A DNA stretch of 64,000 nt from Mesorhizobium alhagi CCNWXJ12-2. Lineage in GTDB: Bacteria > Pseudomonadota > Alphaproteobacteria > Rhizobiales > Rhizobiaceae. The DNA lies in NCBI RefSeq assembly GCF_000236565.1, contig NZ_AHAM01000125.1, forward strand, positions 1-64,000, written 5' to 3'. This document shows, in pieces, positions 8,814-20,201 of this stretch. Both the position numbers and the translations under genes were made by a program. The notes under the pieces are model-generated. The model saw only the letters and a list, made by a program, of their open reading frames with translations. It had not been told where the DNA came from and made no database searches. Position 1 is the first letter of the stretch. Each line of letters opens with the position of its first letter.

Positions 8814-10589
8814 TTAGGCCGCCTCGCCTCGCAGCGATACGTGGCTGAGCCGGCGGACTTCCTCATCGGTCAGCAGACCGCCTGCCCGCAACAGGCCGGC
8901 AAAGCGACCGTTGGTCGCCGACAGTTCGGCAAAGCCGCCCATTTCCACCACCCTGCCATTGTCCATGAAGACGACGAGGTCGGCGTCGCGCACGGTCGTC
9001 AGCCGGTGGGCGATGATGAAGGTGGTGCGGCCCTGGCGGAGCGTGTCGATCGCTTCCTTGACCCGCGTTTCCGTTTCGACGTCGAGCGCGCTCGTCGCCT
9101 CGTCGAGCACCAGGATCGGCGCGTCCTTGAGGATTGCGCGCGCGATCGCGATGCGCTGGCGCTCGCCGCCCGAGAGTTGGCCGCCGCGTTCGCCGACCTT
9201 GGTGTCGTAGCCCTCACTCTTGGCCAGGATGAATTCCTGGGCCGCGGCCGCCTGCGCGGCCGCCTGAACCTCGGCATCGTGGGCGCTCTCGCGGCCGATG
9301 CGGATGTTCTCCTCGATCGAGCGGTTGAACAGCCCGGCATCCTGGAACACCGTCGCGATCGACTGGCGCAGCGACTTCTTGGTGACGGTTCGGGTGTCGA
9401 TGCCGTCCACCAGGATGCGGCCGGAATCCGGATTGTGCACCCGCTGGAGGAGGTTGATCAGCGTGGTCTTGCCGGCGCCGGTCGGGCCGACGATCGCAAC
9501 GGTCTGGCCGGCGAGGGCCTCGAACGATACGTCGCGCACGCCCTGCCCCGAATTCGGGAATTCGAAGGTGACATTCTCGAAACGGACGTGACCGGTGACG
9601 TTGGTGAGTTCGCGAAGGCCGGCGGGTTCCATCCGGTCGGCGGCCGCATCCTCGAGGCGATAGAAATCTTCCAGCTTGGCGCGGGCTTCGAAAATCTGGT
9701 TCGCGAAGGCGGAGACCTGGTCGAGCCGGCTGATCAGCAGGGACGCGAAGCCGGTGAACGCGACGATGTCGCCGATGCGCAACTCGCCGAGCGAAACCAG
9801 CCAAGCACCGATCAGGAGCACGACCATCATCGAAATGGTGGAAGCGAGGCGATGCATCGCGGCCGCCAGCGCCCACCAGTCGAGTACGGGATACTGGACC
9901 TGTATCAGCTCGCGCACATAGTTCTGCAGAGCCTCTGTTTCCTGGGCAACGCGGTTGTAGCTCTGCAGCACTGCGACGTTGCTGACCGAGTCCGTGACGT
10001 GCGAGAAAACGTCGTGATAGTGCTTTTCGACTCGTGCCTGGCCTTCTTTGGTCTTGTGCATGACAAGGCGGCCGATCGCGACATAGAGAATGCCGAGTAC
10101 CAGCAGCACTGCCGACATCCGGATATCGAGCGAGATCGCGGTCGGCACGAGAAGTACAAGCGCGACCGCGGTCGTCAGGTGGTTGCGCATGAACCACAGC
10201 CAAAGACTGAACAGGGTTTCCACCGCGCGCAAAAGCGTGTGCAGCGCGTTGGAAGTGCCGCGCTGGTGATGCCAGGACAGCGGCATGGCGATCACCCGCT
10301 CGAACGATTCGCAAAGCACGCCGGCGCGGCGGGCATGCGCAAGCCGGTCGGCGCCACGCGCCACCAGCACGTAGGCGACAATGTTGAACGCGCCTAGACT
10401 CGCCCAAACGGCCAGCGTGGAGACGACTTCGCGGTTGTCGGAGATGGCGTCGATGATGCGGCCGAACATGATCGGCTCGGCGATGGTAACGATGGCGAGG
10501 ACGACATTTGCAGCGCAAATAAAAAGTACGCGCTGCCTGTCAGCCGCCAGATATCGGAGCGCTCTCCAATAGACTTCCAGCAATGACAC
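8814..10589 (-). CDS. ndvA: cyclic beta-1,2-glucan ABC exporter NdvA (ChvA)
   Basis: A 591-residue half-transporter: a six-helix exporter membrane domain in residues 1-330, then an ATPase with Walker A GPTGAGKTT near residue 367, signature LSGGERQR near 470 and Walker B ILVLDEATSALD. Length and sequence pattern fit the NdvA/ChvA group, which exports cyclic beta-1,2-glucan into the periplasm for osmoadaptation and host interaction. The synthase gene ndvB lies 221 bases upstream on the same strand, which supports this identification over generic lipid exporters. The start MSLLEVYWRALRYL is the family's usual N-terminus. Confidence 0.93.
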   Translation of the reverse strand: MSLLEVYWRALRYLAADRQRVLFICAANVVLAIVTIAEPIMFGRIIDAISDNREVVSTLAVWASLGAFNIVAYVLVARGADRLAHARRAGVLCESFERVIAMPLSWHHQRGTSNALHTLLRAVETLFSLWLWFMRNHLTTAVALVLLVPTAISLDIRMSAVLLVLGILYVAIGRLVMHKTKEGQARVEKHYHDVFSHVTDSVSNVAVLQSYNRVAQETEALQNYVRELIQVQYPVLDWWALAAAMHRLASTISMMVVLLIGAWLVSLGELRIGDIVAFTGFASLLISRLDQVSAFANQIFEARAKLEDFYRLEDAAADRMEPAGLRELTNVTGHVRFENVTFEFPNSGQGVRDVSFEALAGQTVAIVGPTGAGKTTLINLLQRVHNPDSGRILVDGIDTRTVTKKSLRQSIATVFQDAGLFNRSIEENIRIGRESAHDAEVQAAAQAAAAQEFILAKSEGYDTKVGERGGQLSGGERQRIAIARAILKDAPILVLDEATSALDVETETRVKEAIDTLRQGRTTFIIAHRLTTVRDADLVVFMDNGRVVEMGGFAELSATNGRFAGLLRAGGLLTDEEVRRLSHVSLRGEAA

Positions 10590-10810
10590 GCAATTACCTC
10601 GTCATAAAAATTGTGCAGTGCATCAATTTGCGACTCGTAACGTTTGTCGCGCGGCAAGACAATGCGCACATAGCCCGCCGGTTCCGTGTTTTCGAACAAA
10701 AGATCACAACGTCCGGTAATCTGGCGTGATGGCTAACATTTTGAGTTTTAAAGAAAAAAGGCAATCGTGCGGCAAAAATATGGCGGCAGGTTGTTCAACT
10801 TACTTGGCGA

Positions 10811-13800
10811 CTAGGCTGGCATGCGGACCACCACATCGATTTCGCCGCTGTCGACGAGCGCAAAACCCGGACCTTTCACACCGGAACCGTCGACTTCGAC
10901 GACCACGGCCTTCCTGCCCTTTTCCCTCGTCACCCGAATTCTATAGGTCGCGCCGGCGAGCCTGAGCGTCGCGAAATAGCCATCCCAGTGCCTCGGCAGG
11001 ACCGGGTTGACGACAAGATTTTTTCCGTCCCTGCGGATGCCGAGAATGCCCTCCACGGCAGCGCGGTACAGCCATCCGGCGGAACCTGTGTACCAGGTCC
11101 AGCCGCCGCGGCCGCCCTTCTCGCCCTCGGAATAGATATCCGCGGCAACCACATAGGGCTCCACCCGATACTGCTCGGCGGCGGCCTCGTCGGCCGCGTG
11201 GTTGACGGGATTGAGCATCCGGAAAACCCGGTAAGCCTCGTCGGCGCGGCCCATTTCGGCGAGCGCAATGACGAACCACGTTGCGGCATGGGTATATTGC
11301 CCGCCATTTTCGCGCACGCCAGGCGGATAGCTCTTGATGTACCCGGGATCCTTTTCGGTTTCGGAGAAGGGCGGCGTGAACAGGCGAACGATCTGCAATT
11401 CGTCGTCGACAAGCCGGCGGATGGCCGCATCCATTGCCGTGCGCGAGCGCGCCGGGTCGCCTTCTCCGGAGAGTACGCTCCACGATTGCGCGATGGAATC
11501 GATCTGGCATTCGTCGGAACTGCGCGATCCAAGCGGCGTGCCGTCGTCGAAGCTGCCGCGGCGGTACCATTCGCCGTCCCAGCCGGCGGTTTCGAGAGCG
11601 CGCTTCAGCGCGGCCGCATGCTTGTCCCATTGCTGGGCGCGTTTGTAGTCCTTGCGGGCGCGGGCGACCGGCGCGAATTCGCCGAGCGTCCGGAGCAGGA
11701 ACCAGCCCAGCCAGACGCTTTCGCCCTTGCCGCCCTCGCCGACGCGGTTCATGCCGTCGTTCCAGTCGCCGCCCAGGATCAACGGCATGCCGGTCGCCCC
11801 GGTGCGCTTCACCGCAAGGTCGAGCGCCCGGGCGCAATGCTCGTAGACCGTCGCCGTTTCCCGCGCGATCTCGGGCGTGAAGAAGGCGTCATGCTCGCCC
11901 TCCGTCAGAGCAGACCCGCTGATGAAGTGCGCCTGCTCGTCGAGGATCGAGCCATCGCCGGTGACGCTGATATAGCGTGCGACGGCCGAGCCCAGCCAGA
12001 CGACATCGTCGGAAATCATGGTGCGTACGCCGGCGCCAGTGCGCGGCAACCACCAATGCTGGACGTCGCCCTCCGGGAACTGCCGTCTGGCGGCGTTCAG
12101 GATCTGGTCTCGCGCCAGGGACGGATCGTGCAGCAAAAGCGCCAGCGTATCCTGAAGCTGGTCGCGGAAACCGAAAGCGCCGCTCGCCTGGTAGAAGGCC
12201 GAACGTGCGCGGATGCGGCAGGCAAGACTCTGATAGGGCAGCCAGTGGTTGACCATTGCGTCCAGCGCCTTGTCCGGCGTCTCGACCTGCAGCGTGTCGA
12301 GGAACCCGCGCCATTCGCGCTCGTTCTCGGCCAGCCGCTCGTCGAAGTTTTTGGCGCGGTGACGCTGGACAAGGGTGCTCGCCTCTTCCGGCGAGGCGGC
12401 GTCGCCCAACAGCCACAGCAGCGAGATTTCGCCTCCTGCCGGAACCTCGACATCGCGGGCGATCGCCGCACACGGATCAAAACCTGCGTCGACGCGGCCG
12501 CTCAGGCTCGCGCCCTCGACTGCCGTTTGCGGGACTTCGACGGAGCCGCCGCCGATGAATTCATGCCGGTCGGCGGTTACCGACTGGGCGTCGCCATCGC
12601 TCGCGAGAAATGCGACGCGGTCGCCGAACTCCACGCTGTAGGCGTTCTGCGCCAGAAGCGCGCCGGTCGCTATGTCGATCGACGGCACGATGGTCGGAGC
12701 CGATTTCGCGCGATTGCTGCCGAGCACCCATTCGGCATAGCCGTAGATCCGAAGCCGCGCCGGGGCATTCCCTGAATTGCGTATGCGCAGGCGTGAAACC
12801 TTAACCGGATCGACGGGATCGACCAGTTGCGTGACCTCCATGGTGAGCGGCCCACGTTCGACGCTGAAGGTGCTGACGCCCTGCCCGTGACGCGCCTCGT
12901 ACGTCACAGTTGGGTCGCGTAGCACCGCTGCGAAAGGCGAAAACGCCTCGCCGGTCGCATGATCGAAGATGTAGATCGCCTCTCCAGGCCGGTTGCAGAC
13001 CGGGTCGTTCGACCATGGCGTGAGCTGGAAATCGCGGCTGTTGCGGCTCCAGGTGAACGACGCGCCTTCGGCCGAAGTGTGGAAGCCGAACGACGCATTG
13101 GAAATGACGTTGATCCAGGGCTGCGGCGTCGTGCGGCGGCCGGTGAGTCTGACCACGTAGTCGCGGCCGTCCCTGTCGAAACCACCGAACCCGTTCCACG
13201 AGAGGAGCCCGCCTCCGGACGGGAGTGTCGCTTCTCCCACTTCCGTCGCCGCCGATAGAACGGGAGCCGGTGTTCGCGAAACAGCGGCCTCACCTTCCTG
13301 GGCCTCCCGCAGCGCATCCCGCGCCTGAAGCGCGGTGACTTCCGCACGCTCGATCTGGTCCGGTATCGTTCCGTTCCTGGTGTGCAACGCAATCCGCGCG
13401 ACAGCGAGCAAAGTTCTGTAGGAGACCTCGTCCATCAAATCGCGGCGCACCGCGAAAATATGTTGGCGCGGACCGTGCTCCTTGCCCCGCAGGCGGCTGT
13501 TTTCGCAAAGCCATTCAATGGCCTGCTGCAGATCCTGCACGTAGGAGGAAGCCTGCTCGTTGACCACGACGAGGTCCGCAAGCAGGCCCCGCGCGCGCAG
13601 ATATTCCTGGAAGCGCAACGCCTGCGATACGATTTCAAGGTCAGCGACGTCGCTGATCCTGACGGCGAAGATCGGAAAATCGCCCGAAATCGCCATCGGC
13701 CAAAGCGCTGACTGATGTCCCATGCCCGATGTGATCACCTCGCCGGGCATTCGCATGAACGGATCGGGGTAGATCAGGTAGCGGGCAAGCCTCTGGCCCT

Positions 13801-16800
13801 TGGCGGCATCGGCCAGGCTCATGCCGATATGGCGGGTCTGAACCTGCGACCGCGTCCAGGACAGCATCGCCTGGCGCGCAAAGCTCTCAGCGTTGTCCAG
13901 GCGAGCCAGTGTCGCTTCGACCTCGTCGCGGTCGGCCCCGACGACGGTCCAGAACGTCACCTCCACTTTCTTGTTGGCAGGCACCCGGACACGGCGGCGC
14001 AGCGCCATGACCGGATCGAGGACGAAACCGGAATTGCCGCCGAGCTTTGCGCCGGGATCGAACGCCGCCGCGTTCGCGATGGTCCTGCCGCGGCCAATGA
14101 AGGCGCGCCGGTCGGTTTCTGCTTCGGTGTCGCGGCTGGCGCCGAACGTATCGGCGACGAAATGCGCTGCCGCGATGTCCGGGTCTCCCAGGTCGCGCTT
14201 GCGGCGCTGCGCGAAGATCGTGCTGTTGCCCGGCCAGATCTCCGTCTCCACGAACATTTTCGAGAAGGCGGGATGCGCGCTATCGGACGCTTCCGGCGCC
14301 AGCGCCAGTTCGGCGAAGGAGGTCACCTCGATGAAGCGGTCGGTGTCGCCGTCGTTCCAAAGTGTGACGCGGCGGCCTTCGCCATTGCCCTCTGAAACGA
14401 CGATGACCTCGACTTCCGAGCGCAGCGTGCCGACAGTTTTGACGAAGCTCGCCTTGTCGTCCCGGAAAAACGTCTGCGCGTGCTCGCCGGGCAAGCGTTT
14501 GGGCTCGGCCGTCGCCGACCACCAGTCGCCAGTCTCGGTGTCGCGCAGGAACAGGTAGGTTCCGAGGCGGTCCTCCGTCGGGTCGGGCTGCCAGCGGGTG
14601 ACTGCGAGGTCGTTCCAGCGGCTGTAGCCCGAGCCGGTCGCCGACACCATTACCGAGTAGCGCCCATTGGACATCAGATTGGTCGACCGCAGCGCCGCGG
14701 CGGGCTCGAGGATGAGCCTAGTATCGGCGCTGGGTTCTGCCTCCACGACCTTGCCCCGCTCATCCGCTTCGGTCCTGACGGTGGCGACCGGAATGTCGCG
14801 CGGGGCCTTTTCCTGGAGCAGCAGTTCCGCCGCCTCGATCACCGGGTCGCTGTGGAAGCGGTCGCGCATGCGGCCTTCGAAGATCGCATTGGCGACAGCC
14901 ACGATCGACATGCCCTGGTGATGGGCCATGTAGTTGAACACGACAGCATGCGTCTTGCCTTCGGGCACGCGCTGCGGCGTGAAGTCGACGGCGTCGTAGA
15001 AGCCGTAGCGGCCAAGCGCGCCGATGGTCCGCAGGCGCTCCAGATTCTCCACTGCCTGGTGCGGCATGAATTGAGCCGCCAGCACCGTGGCATAGGGCGC
15101 GATCACGGTATTCTGCGCAAGGCCGCGCTTGAGGCCGAGGCCGGGAACACCGAAATTGGTGTACTGGTACGTCATCTCCCGGTCGCGACCGTTGTAGGCC
15201 GCTTCCGAAATGCCCCAGGGGATGTTTTTCGAGCGGCCGTACTGGATCTGCCGGGTAATCACCAGTTTGCTCGTCTGGTTGAGGATGCCGCCCTGCGGCT
15301 CCTTCATGACCAGCGGCGGCATCAGATATTCGAACATCGACCCGGACCACGACATCAGCGCGCCGCGGAAGCCGATCTCGACGATCGGGCGGCCGAGCCG
15401 GAACCAGTGTTCGGTCGGAATGTCGCCCTTGGCGATGGCGAACAGGCTGGTCAGCCGTGCCTCGGAGGCGAGCAGGTCGTAGCAGCTCTCGTCGAGTTGG
15501 TGCTCCTCGACGCGGTAGCCGATCGACAGAAGTTTGCGCTCATGCCGCATCAGGAAGGAGAAATCCATCTCGAAAGCGAATTTGCGTGTGCGCTCGCGCA
15601 GAGCGAGCAGCCTGCCCCGCAACGCTTCGACCGCATTCTCGTCGCTATGCGCATCGTGAACATGCGCCTCGCAGGTCGCCTGCAGCTTCAGCGCCCAGTC
15701 GGGCAGCGCTTCGCTGCGCGACGAGCCGACTTCCGCATGGATGGCACTGGCGAGCTTGCGGATTTCGCCGGCGAGCACGGCCAGGTTGATCGTGCGAATC
15801 GACGCCATCTCGGGCTGCTGCTTGATCGTATCGACCGCGCGGCGCATGCCTTCGATGCGGTCGCGCAGGCGCTGGCGCAGCGGCCGCAACTGGCGACGGT
15901 CGTCTGGAAGCTCTTCGAGGCTCTGCTCGAGGATGGAGACGCAGTCGAGCAGCCCCTCGAACTCGCCCTGCAGATGCACGGACGGCGCTTCAGCCCATTC
16001 GGCGCAGGCGGCGGCCACCGCCACGAGATGGCCGGCGAGATTGCCGCTGTCGACGCTCGACACATAGAGCGGGTATAGCGGCCTCAGCGTCGCCGTATCG
16101 TACCAGTTGTAGAGATGGCCGCGAAAGCGCTCCATGCGCTCGATCGTGGTCATCGTCTCCTCGATGCGACCGAGCGCGTCGGCAAGGCTGATCCAGCCGA
16201 AATCGCGCGCCGACACGACGGACAGAAGATAGACGCCGATATTGGTCGGCGAGGTGCGCTGGGCCACCACCGGAAGCGGCGTTTCCTGGAAATTGTCGGG
16301 CGGCAGCATGTTGTGGTGCGGAGTGACGTAGGTCTCGAAATAGGCCCAGGTGCGCCGCGCCACGACACGCAGCCGCTCCTCGTCGCTCGGCGTGATGCGC
16401 AGCCGGTCCTCGGTCTCGGCCGAGCGGCTGATCAGCCATGCGAAAGCCGGCGACCCCGCCCAGAAAATGGCGAAGAAGAATGCGACGAAGGCGCCGGTCG
16501 AATCGGCGGCCACGGGAATGGCAAGACCAGCGAAGGCGATGACGACGGCGCCCCACATCAATCGGTAGTAGGACACCAGCCCGTTTCCGCTGCTCTTTTG
16601 CGCCTGCGAGGCGGTTCGCCATTCCAGCAGGTTGCGGCGGCTGACGAACAGGCGATAGAGCGTGCGCACGATTGCGTCGCCCATCATCCATGCGGCATGC
16701 GCCATCAGCACGATCTTCAGCGCCACCATCGCGGTTCCGAAGGCGACATCGCGGAACAATGCGTTGAAATGGCCGCGCGCGGTGGCTTCGCGGCTCTTGG

Positions 16801-19378
16801 GCAGGATCGCATCGATGATCTCGAAAGTTGGCGCCATGAACAGGGTCAGGATCAGCAGCGCCTGCCACTGCGCGGCCTGCGTGAACTGCAGCAGGGTCCA
16901 GCCGGCGATAGCGGCCATCACCCAGAATATCGGAGTCAGCGAACGGCGGAGATTATCGACCATTTTCCAGCGCGACAGCGCCGGCACGCCGGAGATCGGG
17001 TCGAGAATGTAGCCGAGCAGCTGCCAGTCGCCGCGGGCCCAGCGGTGCTGGCGCGATGCGTCTACCGAATAGCGGGTCGGGTAATCCTCGACCACCTCGA
17101 CATCCGTCACCAGCGCCGAGCGCGACAGAGCGCCTTCCAGCAGATCATGGCTGAGGATGGCGTTTTCCGGGATGCGGCCCTTCAGCGCCGCTTCCATTGC
17201 GTCGATATGGTAGAGGCCCTTGCCGGTGAAGGAGCCGTCGCCGAACACATCCTGATAAAGATCGGATACCGCAAACACATAGGGATCCAGGCCGCGATTG
17301 GCCGAGAAGACGCGCTGGAAGAAAGATGCCTCGTCGCCGGTGGTGAGCGAGGGCGTCACGCGCGGCTGCAGGATCGCATAGCCACGGGTGATGCGGCGGG
17401 TCGTCGGATCGAATTCGGGGCGGTTGAGCGGGTGGCAAAGCTTGCCGACCAGCCGCGTCACCGCATCGCGGGTCATCTTGGTGTCGGCGTCGAGCGTCAT
17501 GACATGGATGACGCCGTCCGGCAGCGGCGCATCCGGCGGCAAGAAGGTCGTATCGCTGTCGCCGCGCAGAAGCAGGTTCAGTTCGTGCAGCTTGCCGCGC
17601 TTGCGCTCCCAGCCCATCCAGCACTTCTGCGTCTCGTTGTAGAGGCGGCGGCGGTGGAGCAGATAGAAGCGCGGCCCGGCGGTGGAGGCCGGATAGCGGG
17701 CGTTGAGCTGCGCGATCTGGGCGCGCGCATGCTCGAGAATCTCGACATCGACCGGCGTCTGCTCCGTATCGCTGTCGGGCCAGTCCGACAGCAGCGCGAA
17801 ATGCAGCTCGCCCGACATGTTCGCCAGGTGGTGGATTTCCAGCGTGCGGATGTTTTCCTCGACATCGTCGCGCGAGCCGATCAGGGACGGCACCACCACC
17901 AGCGTGCGGGCCTCGACTGGAACGCCGTCCTTGTATTCGTAGCCGACAAGCCGTGTCGGCTTCAGGAATTGGACCACGATCGTGTGGAAGAAGGCGAGCG
18001 CGCCTTCGCTGGCCGGTACCGCGAACAGCACCAGCATCACAGCGATTGAGGCCGTCGACAGGCCGAGATTGGACAGCGCGTTGCCGGTGAGCGCCAGAAG
18101 CAGGACGGTCAGCGCAAAGACCGGCACGACGATGCCGGCCCAGCCCGTCTTCTTGAAGGCCCGCTTGGTGATGAGCGCCGGGCCGGGGCGGTAGCCGATC
18201 GCCTTTTCCAGCTCCTGGCGCCGTTCGCCGACCAGAAAGAAGCCGACATCCGTTTCGGCAACCGTTGCTTCTTCGGCGGTGGCTGCGCCCTGCGGCACGC
18301 ATCCGGCCAGTTCGGTCGCGCGCTCGGCGACATGATATTCGCTGAGATTGGCGCGGCGAGCCAGATCCTCGATCGAGGCGCGATACTGGTCGCGCGACGG
18401 GAAATCGAGCAGCGCATAGCTGGTCCGGTCGCGCAACAGCGCATCGACCGGGCTCACCGCCTCGAACCAGACCGTCCAGTCGATGTCGTTGATCAGCCGC
18501 AGCCCGCGGATGATATTGCCGGTCGTAACGTTGCCGCTGGACAGAGTGTGGTGCTCGCCCATGATGGTTTCTTCGGCGTCGGTGCCGGAATTTTCGAGCT
18601 CGCCTTCGAGCCAGACCAGCGCTCTGCCGGCATTCTGCGATCCGTCGCGCAGCCTGTAGAGCAACTGGGTGGCGAACGTGCTGTCGCGGGCATGGACGGT
18701 GTAGTCGTCGAGAATCGCCGTGCGCTGTTCGCCCTCCCCCGCCGCAAGCACGCGGTCGGCGACCTCGTTGGCGATCTGGCGCATTTCCCGCGCACGCTTC
18801 ACCCGCACCGCGATGCGGCGCAGGTTTTCGATCAGGACGAAGCGCAGCAGCGACGGCAGCGCCCATAATTCGCCGATGCGGAACGGCTCGACGTTCTGGT
18901 AGCCCTCGACCACCGCCTTGAACATCTCCGACGAAACGGTGCTGTCGGAATGCGCGACATAGATCCAGGCCAGCGCCAGGGCGCGCGGCACTGTCTTGCC
19001 GTCGGCAATCTTGATCGTCGGCAATTCACGGTAGAAGCGCGCCGGCAGGTCGCGCCTGATCTGGAAGATCGTTTCCTCGACGAGATAATTATTGTCGAGC
19101 AGCCATTGCGCGGCCGGCGTTATCGGCTCGCCGCGCGCCTGGGCCGCATTGGTGGAACGATAGGTTTCGAGGATCTTTTCCGCGTTTTCGCGATTGCGCC
19201 TGCGGAAATCGAACGGCTCCAGCCCATAAAAATGCTGGATCTCGCCTCTTGCCAGGCTTTCACCCAGCGCCCGCAACCTGTCTTCCTGAAGAAAGCTCGA
19301 CCGTATCGGTTGTTCGGCCGCTGCCGGGAAGCGGGCATTTGCCTTCTGCTTCCGGGCTTTGTCGGTCTGAATATCCAT
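10811..19378 (-). CDS. ndvB: cyclic beta-1,2-glucan synthase NdvB (ChvB)
   Basis: A 2,855-residue inner-membrane enzyme of the usual size for this family. It initiates, elongates and cyclises beta-1,2-glucan from UDP-glucose. The N-terminal third contains clusters of membrane helices flanking a GT84 glycosyltransferase region; a middle glucoamylase-like domain follows. The C-terminal half is GH94 phosphorylase-like, with the catalytic-type motif GGDWNDGMN near residue 2540, and is believed to set ring size. No frameshift or stop interrupts the 8.6-kb frame. The start codon follows an AGG ribosome site five bases away. It is followed on the same strand by its exporter ndvA, a compact synthesis-export pair. 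Confidence 0.96.
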   Translation of the reverse strand: MDIQTDKARKQKANARFPAAAEQPIRSSFLQEDRLRALGESLARGEIQHFYGLEPFDFRRRNRENAEKILETYRSTNAAQARGEPITPAAQWLLDNNYLVEETIFQIRRDLPARFYRELPTIKIADGKTVPRALALAWIYVAHSDSTVSSEMFKAVVEGYQNVEPFRIGELWALPSLLRFVLIENLRRIAVRVKRAREMRQIANEVADRVLAAGEGEQRTAILDDYTVHARDSTFATQLLYRLRDGSQNAGRALVWLEGELENSGTDAEETIMGEHHTLSSGNVTTGNIIRGLRLINDIDWTVWFEAVSPVDALLRDRTSYALLDFPSRDQYRASIEDLARRANLSEYHVAERATELAGCVPQGAATAEEATVAETDVGFFLVGERRQELEKAIGYRPGPALITKRAFKKTGWAGIVVPVFALTVLLLALTGNALSNLGLSTASIAVMLVLFAVPASEGALAFFHTIVVQFLKPTRLVGYEYKDGVPVEARTLVVVPSLIGSRDDVEENIRTLEIHHLANMSGELHFALLSDWPDSDTEQTPVDVEILEHARAQIAQLNARYPASTAGPRFYLLHRRRLYNETQKCWMGWERKRGKLHELNLLLRGDSDTTFLPPDAPLPDGVIHVMTLDADTKMTRDAVTRLVGKLCHPLNRPEFDPTTRRITRGYAILQPRVTPSLTTGDEASFFQRVFSANRGLDPYVFAVSDLYQDVFGDGSFTGKGLYHIDAMEAALKGRIPENAILSHDLLEGALSRSALVTDVEVVEDYPTRYSVDASRQHRWARGDWQLLGYILDPISGVPALSRWKMVDNLRRSLTPIFWVMAAIAGWTLLQFTQAAQWQALLILTLFMAPTFEIIDAILPKSREATARGHFNALFRDVAFGTAMVALKIVLMAHAAWMMGDAIVRTLYRLFVSRRNLLEWRTASQAQKSSGNGLVSYYRLMWGAVVIAFAGLAIPVAADSTGAFVAFFFAIFWAGSPAFAWLISRSAETEDRLRITPSDEERLRVVARRTWAYFETYVTPHHNMLPPDNFQETPLPVVAQRTSPTNIGVYLLSVVSARDFGWISLADALGRIEETMTTIERMERFRGHLYNWYDTATLRPLYPLYVSSVDSGNLAGHLVAVAAACAEWAEAPSVHLQGEFEGLLDCVSILEQSLEELPDDRRQLRPLRQRLRDRIEGMRRAVDTIKQQPEMASIRTINLAVLAGEIRKLASAIHAEVGSSRSEALPDWALKLQATCEAHVHDAHSDENAVEALRGRLLALRERTRKFAFEMDFSFLMRHERKLLSIGYRVEEHQLDESCYDLLASEARLTSLFAIAKGDIPTEHWFRLGRPIVEIGFRGALMSWSGSMFEYLMPPLVMKEPQGGILNQTSKLVITRQIQYGRSKNIPWGISEAAYNGRDREMTYQYTNFGVPGLGLKRGLAQNTVIAPYATVLAAQFMPHQAVENLERLRTIGALGRYGFYDAVDFTPQRVPEGKTHAVVFNYMAHHQGMSIVAVANAIFEGRMRDRFHSDPVIEAAELLLQEKAPRDIPVATVRTEADERGKVVEAEPSADTRLILEPAAALRSTNLMSNGRYSVMVSATGSGYSRWNDLAVTRWQPDPTEDRLGTYLFLRDTETGDWWSATAEPKRLPGEHAQTFFRDDKASFVKTVGTLRSEVEVIVVSEGNGEGRRVTLWNDGDTDRFIEVTSFAELALAPEASDSAHPAFSKMFVETEIWPGNSTIFAQRRKRDLGDPDIAAAHFVADTFGASRDTEAETDRRAFIGRGRTIANAAAFDPGAKLGGNSGFVLDPVMALRRRVRVPANKKVEVTFWTVVGADRDEVEATLARLDNAESFARQAMLSWTRSQVQTRHIGMSLADAAKGQRLARYLIYPDPFMRMPGEVITSGMGHQSALWPMAISGDFPIFAVRISDVADLEIVSQALRFQEYLRARGLLADLVVVNEQASSYVQDLQQAIEWLCENSRLRGKEHGPRQHIFAVRRDLMDEVSYRTLLAVARIALHTRNGTIPDQIERAEVTALQARDALREAQEGEAAVSRTPAPVLSAATEVGEATLPSGGGLLSWNGFGGFDRDGRDYVVRLTGRRTTPQPWINVISNASFGFHTSAEGASFTWSRNSRDFQLTPWSNDPVCNRPGEAIYIFDHATGEAFSPFAAVLRDPTVTYEARHGQGVSTFSVERGPLTMEVTQLVDPVDPVKVSRLRIRNSGNAPARLRIYGYAEWVLGSNRAKSAPTIVPSIDIATGALLAQNAYSVEFGDRVAFLASDGDAQSVTADRHEFIGGGSVEVPQTAVEGASLSGRVDAGFDPCAAIARDVEVPAGGEISLLWLLGDAASPEEASTLVQRHRAKNFDERLAENEREWRGFLDTLQVETPDKALDAMVNHWLPYQSLACRIRARSAFYQASGAFGFRDQLQDTLALLLHDPSLARDQILNAARRQFPEGDVQHWWLPRTGAGVRTMISDDVVWLGSAVARYISVTGDGSILDEQAHFISGSALTEGEHDAFFTPEIARETATVYEHCARALDLAVKRTGATGMPLILGGDWNDGMNRVGEGGKGESVWLGWFLLRTLGEFAPVARARKDYKRAQQWDKHAAALKRALETAGWDGEWYRRGSFDDGTPLGSRSSDECQIDSIAQSWSVLSGEGDPARSRTAMDAAIRRLVDDELQIVRLFTPPFSETEKDPGYIKSYPPGVRENGGQYTHAATWFVIALAEMGRADEAYRVFRMLNPVNHAADEAAAEQYRVEPYVVAADIYSEGEKGGRGGWTWYTGSAGWLYRAAVEGILGIRRDGKNLVVNPVLPRHWDGYFATLRLAGATYRIRVTREKGRKAVVVEVDGSGVKGPGFALVDSGEIDVVVRMPA

Positions 19379-19614
19379 TGCGGCCTATTTCCGTTCAACA
19401 CACAACGAATCGCGAGGAAACCGCCGCCACCACCGCGCCAAAAGCTTTGAGTGACCGTTTGGTTGCAGGCGGCGAAATGCGCTTGCGGCACGCGATATAC
19501 CAAAAAACACCACCTGTCTTGCGCCAATTCCAGGCGGCGGCGAGGTGTTAGTCAGGACCGGAAAAATCCGGCATTTTCGTGGTTCGCGGCGGAATTCGCT
19601 GGTTCTGCAGCAAC

Positions 19615-20201
19615 CTATTCCGCGGCCGCGGCGGCCATGATCTCGATCAGGAAGAGGTCTGCCGGGCGGCTTGCGCGGAGACGAAGGATGGCGGGCACGG
19701 CACGCATGTGCAGCGTGTCGTGCGGCCCCAGGATCTGGTCCCCGGCGGCTTCGACACAAAAATTGCCGGAACGGCAAAACAGCAGCAGTTCCCGGGCTGT
19801 CGACGCCACGTCGAACACTCCGGTGACGGTCAGCCGGCGCATCGAATGAACGACCTTGCCGCGCCGCGTCATCATGTTCAGGTCGGTGATCGGGCCGGCG
19901 ATCAGGCTCGACGATGTCGCCTCGTCGGCCGGAAAGGAGAACGGGGCCGAACGATCCGTCAGCCGGACCGGCTTTCGTCTGCCAACCGTCAGGACAAGCC
20001 CTTCGCCTTCAAGTATCGCCAGCGTGCGGTCGACGCCGGCGAACAGCGAAAACGGGCCTTCGGCTTCAACGCGCGCCATCGACAACCGCCAGTCGAAATC
20101 GTCAAGGCCGGCCCCTTCGGGTGAGATGGCAATCTCGAGGGTCTCGCCGCCGCCGTTCTTCCACGGCATGCGGCGGCAGTCGGCGGCGCGGATGATGCGC
20201 A

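Noticed and set aside
10394-10699. 101-residue minus-strand frame overlapping the ndvA start
   Set aside because: No family similarity, overlaps the well supported ndvA N-terminus in another frame; treated as part of the ndvB-ndvA spacer.
16115-18049. 644-residue plus-strand frame inside ndvB
   Set aside because: Antisense shadow of the continuous ndvB frame; composition rich in Arg, Gln and His with no domain.
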